Source of the DNA: JBHJGP01 sp050331695
GTDB lineage: Bacteria > Pseudomonadota > Alphaproteobacteria > Geminicoccales > Geminicoccaceae
Reading direction: 5' to 3'
Length of the DNA: 64,000 nucleotides
NCBI GenBank assembly: GCA_050331695.1
Contig: JBHJGP010000007.1
Coordinates: forward strand, 43,703 to 107,702
The translations under genes and the position numbers were made by a program. This document shows, piece after piece, positions 60,514 through 64,000 of the stretch; positions within the stretch are counted from its first letter, which is position 1; each line of letters opens with the position of its first letter. The notes beneath the pieces were generated by a model. The model worked only from the letters and a program-made list of their open reading frames with translations. It made no database searches and was not told the origin of the DNA.

Positions 60514-60629
60514 GGAAGCGTTTCCTCGAGACCTTGGCGACTTCCGCGAAAAGCCTAACAGCCAGAGCCGCTTTGTCGATAATATCGCGGAGCGAAAGAC
60601 CCTTCCGAGCGGGCGCGGTCACTCGCGGC

Positions 60630-61691
60630 TCAGGGGAGTCTGACCCGCTCTTCCGTCTCCGGATCGAAGAAATAGGTATGCCGGGGATCGATCCTGAGCC
60701 CGACGGTCTGGTCCATGGCGACATCGAGATAGCGGTCGCCCTTGGCGATCAGCCGCTGATCGCCCAGTTCCGCCGTGACCAGCACGCTCTCGCCCGTGTT
60801 CTCGAAGGCGTAGACCGTGACGTCGAGATCGCCCTCGCCCGCCGGCAGGATCGAGATGTCCTCGGCGCGGGCGCCCATAATGACGTTTGTATTCGAACCC
60901 GCTGAGACCGGCACAACGCGAGCGCCGTTCTCGGCCCAAAACCAACCCGCCTCGATCCGCCCCCGGAGCAGGTTCATGGCCGGCGAGCCGATGAAGCCGG
61001 CGACGATCAGGTTCGCCGGGGCGTTGTAGATGTCGGTGTGACGCCCCAATTGTTGGATCTCACCATGGTTCATCACCGCCACACGGTCGGCGAGCGTCAT
61101 CGCCTCGATCTGGTCGTGGGTCACGTAGACCGTGGTGATCTGAAGCTGATGCGAGAGGTGCTTCAGCTCGGCGCGCATCGATACCCGGAGCTTGGCATCC
61201 AGGTTGGACAGAGGCTCGTCCATGAGAAAAACCTTGGGCGTGCGAACGATCGCCCGGGCCAGCGCCACCCGTTGACGCTGACCGCCGGAAAGCGCCTTGG
61301 GGCGTCTGTCCAGGAACGCCGTCAGTTCGACCTGCTCGGCGGCGCGCTCGACCCGAGGCCGGATTTCCGTCTTTGCCGTGCCCCGCACTTTCAGCGGATA
61401 GGCGATATTGTCGAACACGCTCATATGCGGATAGAGGCCATAGTTCTGAAAGACCATGGCGACGTCCCGGTCCTTCGGCAGATCGTCATTGACCATCCGA
61501 TCACCGATCCAGATCTCGCCGGCACTCGGCTCCTCAAGGCCAGCGATAATCCGCATGGTCGTGGTCTTACCGCAGCCGGACGGGCCCAGAAGGACAAGAA
61601 ACTCCTTGTCGGCAATCTCCAGCGATTGGTTATGCACGCCGACGAAACTACCCCAGCGCTTGGTCACGTCCCTAAGGGCGACACCGGCCAT
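60630..61691 (-). CDS. Sugar ABC transporter ATPase (UgpC/MalK-like)
   Basis: The 353-residue ATPase has Walker A LGPSGCGKTTTMRIIAG, the signature LSGGQRQRVALARAI, Walker B VFLMDEPLSNLDAK and a C-terminal TOBE/OB regulatory domain (GARAEDISIL, IDPRHTYFFDPETEERV), as in the CUT1 family that imports sugars or glycerol phosphate. The ATG at 61691 overlaps the permease stop by 4 bases; the longer open frame to 61913 lies within the permease gene. It energises the two permeases upstream. Confidence 0.94.
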   Translation of the reverse strand: MAGVALRDVTKRWGSFVGVHNQSLEIADKEFLVLLGPSGCGKTTTMRIIAGLEEPSAGEIWIGDRMVNDDLPKDRDVAMVFQNYGLYPHMSVFDNIAYPLKVRGTAKTEIRPRVERAAEQVELTAFLDRRPKALSGGQRQRVALARAIVRTPKVFLMDEPLSNLDAKLRVSMRAELKHLSHQLQITTVYVTHDQIEAMTLADRVAVMNHGEIQQLGRHTDIYNAPANLIVAGFIGSPAMNLLRGRIEAGWFWAENGARVVPVSAGSNTNVIMGARAEDISILPAGEGDLDVTVYAFENTGESVLVTAELGDQRLIAKGDRYLDVAMDQTVGLRIDPRHTYFFDPETEERVRLP

Positions 61692-62518
61692 CAGCGCACC
61701 GCGCCCATGGTCATGCCCTGGACGAAGTAACGCCGGATCGACAGCGCGAGGACGAACATCGGCACCATGATGATGATGCCGGCCGCCGAAAGCAGGTTCC
61801 AGAGATCGCCTTCCTCGCCTTTGAACAAGGCAAGGCCCACCGGCAGGGTCACCGCATTCTTGTTGGTGAGGATCAGAGCGAACAAAAACTCGTTCCAGGC
61901 GATTATGAAGCAAAAGATGCCGGCGGTGATCAGGCCTGGTGCCGCCATCGGCAGGACGATATTGCGGATCACCTGCAGGCGCGAAGAGCCGTCGACCATC
62001 GCCGCCTCCTCGGTGTCGATCGGGATGCCGTCGATGAAACCTTTAATCATCCAGATCGCGAACGGCATGACGATTGCCAGATTGACCAGGATCAGGCCGG
62101 TCCGGGTGTCGAGCAGACCAATGTCCCGGAACATGACGAAGAACGGCAGGATGATGACCACCGCGGGCACGAACTGGGTCGCCAGGATCATGACCAGCAT
62201 GGTGGTCTCGCCGGCAAGCCTGAACCGGGAGAAGGAATAGGCGGCGCAGGTGGCGATGGGGATGGCGATCAACACCGTAGCGCCGGCGACGATCGTCGAG
62301 TTGAACAATTTCGCGCCGAGATCATAGGGCTGCTCGAACACGGTCCCAAAATTTTCGAGGGTCGGCGTAAAGAACAGCTTCAATTGATAGACATCGACAT
62401 GGGTTTTGAAGGCGGCCAGAAAGATCCAAATGATCGGCACCAGCATGATGAAGGTGGCAACCAGGATCAGCGTCACCTGCACCGCGTTCCAAAACTGCTT
62501 CTTCTGGGGGCCGGTCAT
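61691..62518 (-). CDS. Sugar ABC transporter permease (MalG/UgpE type)
   Basis: The 275-residue permease has six hydrophobic segments and the EAA loop EEAAMVDGSSRLQVIRNIVLPMAAPGLI typical of CUT1 permeases, with the N-terminal helix QVTLILVATFIMLVPIIWIF. It forms the channel with the next permease and is coupled to the ATPase gene by a 4-base overlap. The substrate depends on the binding protein, whose gene is disrupted. Confidence 0.93.
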   Translation of the reverse strand: MTGPQKKQFWNAVQVTLILVATFIMLVPIIWIFLAAFKTHVDVYQLKLFFTPTLENFGTVFEQPYDLGAKLFNSTIVAGATVLIAIPIATCAAYSFSRFRLAGETTMLVMILATQFVPAVVIILPFFVMFRDIGLLDTRTGLILVNLAIVMPFAIWMIKGFIDGIPIDTEEAAMVDGSSRLQVIRNIVLPMAAPGLITAGIFCFIIAWNEFLFALILTNKNAVTLPVGLALFKGEEGDLWNLLSAAGIIIMVPMFVLALSIRRYFVQGMTMGAVR

Positions 62519-62523
62519 GGGCG

Positions 62524-63396
62524 TCAGGCTTTGCGGAACACGAACTTCGCGTAGGCGAAGGTCAGTGCCACCATCGGGATCACCATCAGCCAGGCGACCG
62601 ACGCCGAATAGCCGATCTGGCCGTACTTCATGCCGTTGAAATAGATGTAGTGGGAGAGCGTCTGGGTGGCAGTGCCGGGGCCGCCATTGGTCAGCATGTA
62701 GATCTGATCGAAAGTTTTGAGCGAGAAGATGGACTTCAGGATCACGACCACGGCCAGCACCGGCGCCAGCTGCGGCAGGGTGATGTCGCGGAACACCCGC
62801 CAGCCGGACGCGCCGTCAACCTGAGCCGCCTCAACCGTGTCTCGGGGAACGGACGCAAGCCCGCCGATCAAAACCAGGGTCAAGAACGGGATCCAGCCCC
62901 AGACATCCGCCATGACGCAGACAGCAAACGCAAGATTGGGTTCAGACAGCCAGTTGATCTCGGCGAGCGGCGGAAAGACCAGCCCGAAAAAAGCGTCGAA
63001 CAGACCGAACTCCGGATTGAACATGAACCGGAAAGAGACCCCGATCAGTGCCGGCGACATGGCAAAAGGCAAGATCAAGAGCGTCTGCACGCCACCGCGC
63101 AACCGGCCGCCTGGCGCCAGCAGCAAGGCGAGGCCCAGCGCGAGCAGGGTTGTCAGGAGCACCGTGACGATCGTGTAGACGCCGGTCACATAGACCGCGT
63201 TCCAGAAAGCCGGCTCCTCGAGAAACGCCCAGCCATAATTTTCGAAGCCGATATAGGCTTGCGGGAAATTGGGCCGGGTCAGGCGGCCGACGGTGAGCGA
63301 CAGACGAAACGATTCGATGAGCGGCCAGATGGCGGTCGCGAACACCGCCGCCACCGCCGGCAGAACCAGAAGGTATTTCAGCCGGTCGTCACGCAT
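62524..63396 (-). CDS. Sugar ABC transporter permease (MalF/UgpA type)
   Basis: The 290-residue permease has an N-terminal helix (YLLVLPAVAAVFATAIWPLIES), the periplasmic GFENYGWAFLEEPAFWNAV segment common to UgpA/MalF proteins and the EAA loop VEAAQVDGASGWRVFRDITLPQLAPV. Five bases separate it from the second permease. It is preceded by the disrupted binding-protein gene after 48 bases, so all four belong to one operon in the order binding protein, permease, permease, ATPase. Confidence 0.93.
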   Translation of the reverse strand: MRDDRLKYLLVLPAVAAVFATAIWPLIESFRLSLTVGRLTRPNFPQAYIGFENYGWAFLEEPAFWNAVYVTGVYTIVTVLLTTLLALGLALLLAPGGRLRGGVQTLLILPFAMSPALIGVSFRFMFNPEFGLFDAFFGLVFPPLAEINWLSEPNLAFAVCVMADVWGWIPFLTLVLIGGLASVPRDTVEAAQVDGASGWRVFRDITLPQLAPVLAVVVILKSIFSLKTFDQIYMLTNGGPGTATQTLSHYIYFNGMKYGQIGYSASVAWLMVIPMVALTFAYAKFVFRKA

Positions 63397-63444
63397 GGCC
63401 GCCTCCGAGGGACGCGGGCGGTCCGGTGTCCGCCCTCGCCCAGC

Positions 63445-64000
63445 CTATTGGATACGACCAGCGCGTTTCAGGATCCGGTTCGACTGATCGGCCGCGTCGG
63501 CCATCAATTGGCGCGTGTCACCGCCAGCGGCGGCTTCCGCGATCGCCGCAGACAGGATGTCGCCCACTTCCGGCCATTCCGGGATCTGCGGCATGATGTC
63601 GGAATTCTCGAGCGACGCCCAAGCCGCCTCCTGGATGCCGTCATTGGCGGCATTGACCTCAGGATCGGTGAGGTTGCCGATGTGGGTCACGACATTGTTG
63701 ATGATGGTCGTGCCTTCGACCTCCCGCTCAATCGCGTTCTTCTTCTCCAGCTCCGGATTGGAAAGCCACTTCAAGAACTCCCAGGAAGCCTCCTTATTGT
63801 TCGAATATTCGGAGATCGAGAACGGCATGGAGATCGCATAGGTGACGGTCTCACCCTGTTAGGAAGGCATGCCGGAGAAAGCGACCTGCTCGGCCGTGAG
63901 CTCCGACTGCTCCGGGTTGATCATCGGCGAATATGCCGACCACCAGACCGTGAGCATCGCCTACTTGCCCTGTTGGATCGACTGGCGGTCATCCTGCTCT
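63445..64000 (-). pseudogene. Sugar ABC transporter substrate-binding protein, interrupted by two in-frame stops
   Basis: The C-terminal part of a family-1 extracellular binding protein is readable: AMLTVWWSAYSPMINPEQ, then AEQVAFSGMPS, GETVTYAISMPFSISEYSNN, EASWEFLKWLSNPELEKKNA, and a helical C-terminus. In the same frame TAG (63963-63961) follows QQGK and TAA (63861-63859) follows GMPS. The reading frame is maintained through both, so these are substitutions rather than indels. The ATG at 63828 is an internal Met, not a real start. The rest of the gene lies beyond the window. Either it is a recent pseudogene or the sequence has errors here. Confidence 0.8.

Noticed and set aside
59293..60558. 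421-codon plus-strand frame over both Opp ATPase genes
   Set aside because: Both ATPases have all motifs on the minus strand; the opposite frame has no domain-like content.
63859..63963. Recoding of TAG/TAA as sense codons
   Set aside because: Both codons serve as ordinary stops in other genes of the window, and no stop-codon recoding for TAA is known in such bacteria. Gene decay or sequence error is simpler.
1..64000. tRNA, rRNA, CRISPR arrays, transposases, integrases, prophage genes
   Set aside because: I looked for T-loop motifs, regularly spaced repeats and typical mobile-element proteins and saw none; short tRNAs could still be missed by eye.

Overview
The window looks like a chromosomal segment of a high-GC alphaproteobacterium, most likely of the Rhodospirillales type. 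The evidence is the hopanoid set hpnCDE, a lysC-ptsP-(rodZ-like)-ispG-hisS-prfA-prmC run with ubiG divergent beside it, a ribD-ribE-ribBA-ribH-nusB-thiL operon, and a tungsten/molybdenum NAD-linked formate dehydrogenase of the fused beta-subunit kind. Nothing resembles a prophage, integron, insertion sequence, CRISPR array, tRNA or rRNA. Almost all of it is dense, operon-organised core or metabolic sequence. Taxonomy is inferred from gene content only.

Layout. 0-3.3 kb: the 3' part of an RpfC-like hybrid sensor kinase converges, across a GNAT acetyltransferase, on an RpfF-like synthase of diffusible signal factor (DSF). This is the most notable system in the window. 3.3-5 kb: two tandem terminators and a nitrogen-type sigma-54 promoter frame amtB. 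5-8 kb: a UbiH-family hydroxylase and pyruvate kinase. 8-11.6 kb: a peptide ABC importer with binding protein and two permeases but no ATPases. 11.8-14 kb: a Wzc-like tyrosine autokinase. 14-16.4 kb: comF, glutaredoxin, DUF1178 and ubiG. 16.5-29.7 kb: lysC, a nitronate monooxygenase-like protein, ptsP, a RodZ-like protein, ispG, hisS, prfA, prmC and clpB. 29.7-32.8 kb: hpnCDE on the minus strand, leading to squalene.

32.9-37.3 kb: an FAD-linked 2-hydroxyacid dehydrogenase, a PepSY-like protein, an OmpR/histidine-kinase pair and a basic exported protein. 37.4-41.7 kb: one very large EAL-PAS(x6)-GGDEF protein. 41.9-47.7 kb: GFA and RidA proteins, then the thiL-nusB-riboflavin operon. Its RibBA has lost the zinc ligands of the GTP cyclohydrolase II half. 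47.8-54.9 kb: htpG, the two formate dehydrogenase subunits and an OsmC protein. 55-58.5 kb: a degenerate methyltransferase-like protein, an intergenic stretch holding a 39-residue membrane-protein ORF, a Na/phosphate symporter with a coiled-coil partner, and a LysE exporter. 58.5-64 kb, minus strand: two Opp-type ATPases without permeases, then a sugar ABC importer whose binding-protein gene carries two in-frame stop codons.

How parts fit. Cell-density and second-messenger signalling recur: RpfC/RpfF, the EAL/GGDEF protein and the exopolysaccharide tyrosine kinase, which elsewhere form one biofilm pathway. The orphan peptide permeases and orphan Opp ATPases, 47 kb apart, could form one transporter. 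Formate oxidation to NADH, nitrogen-regulated ammonium uptake and hopanoid membranes suggest a free-living or host-associated soil or marine heterotroph.
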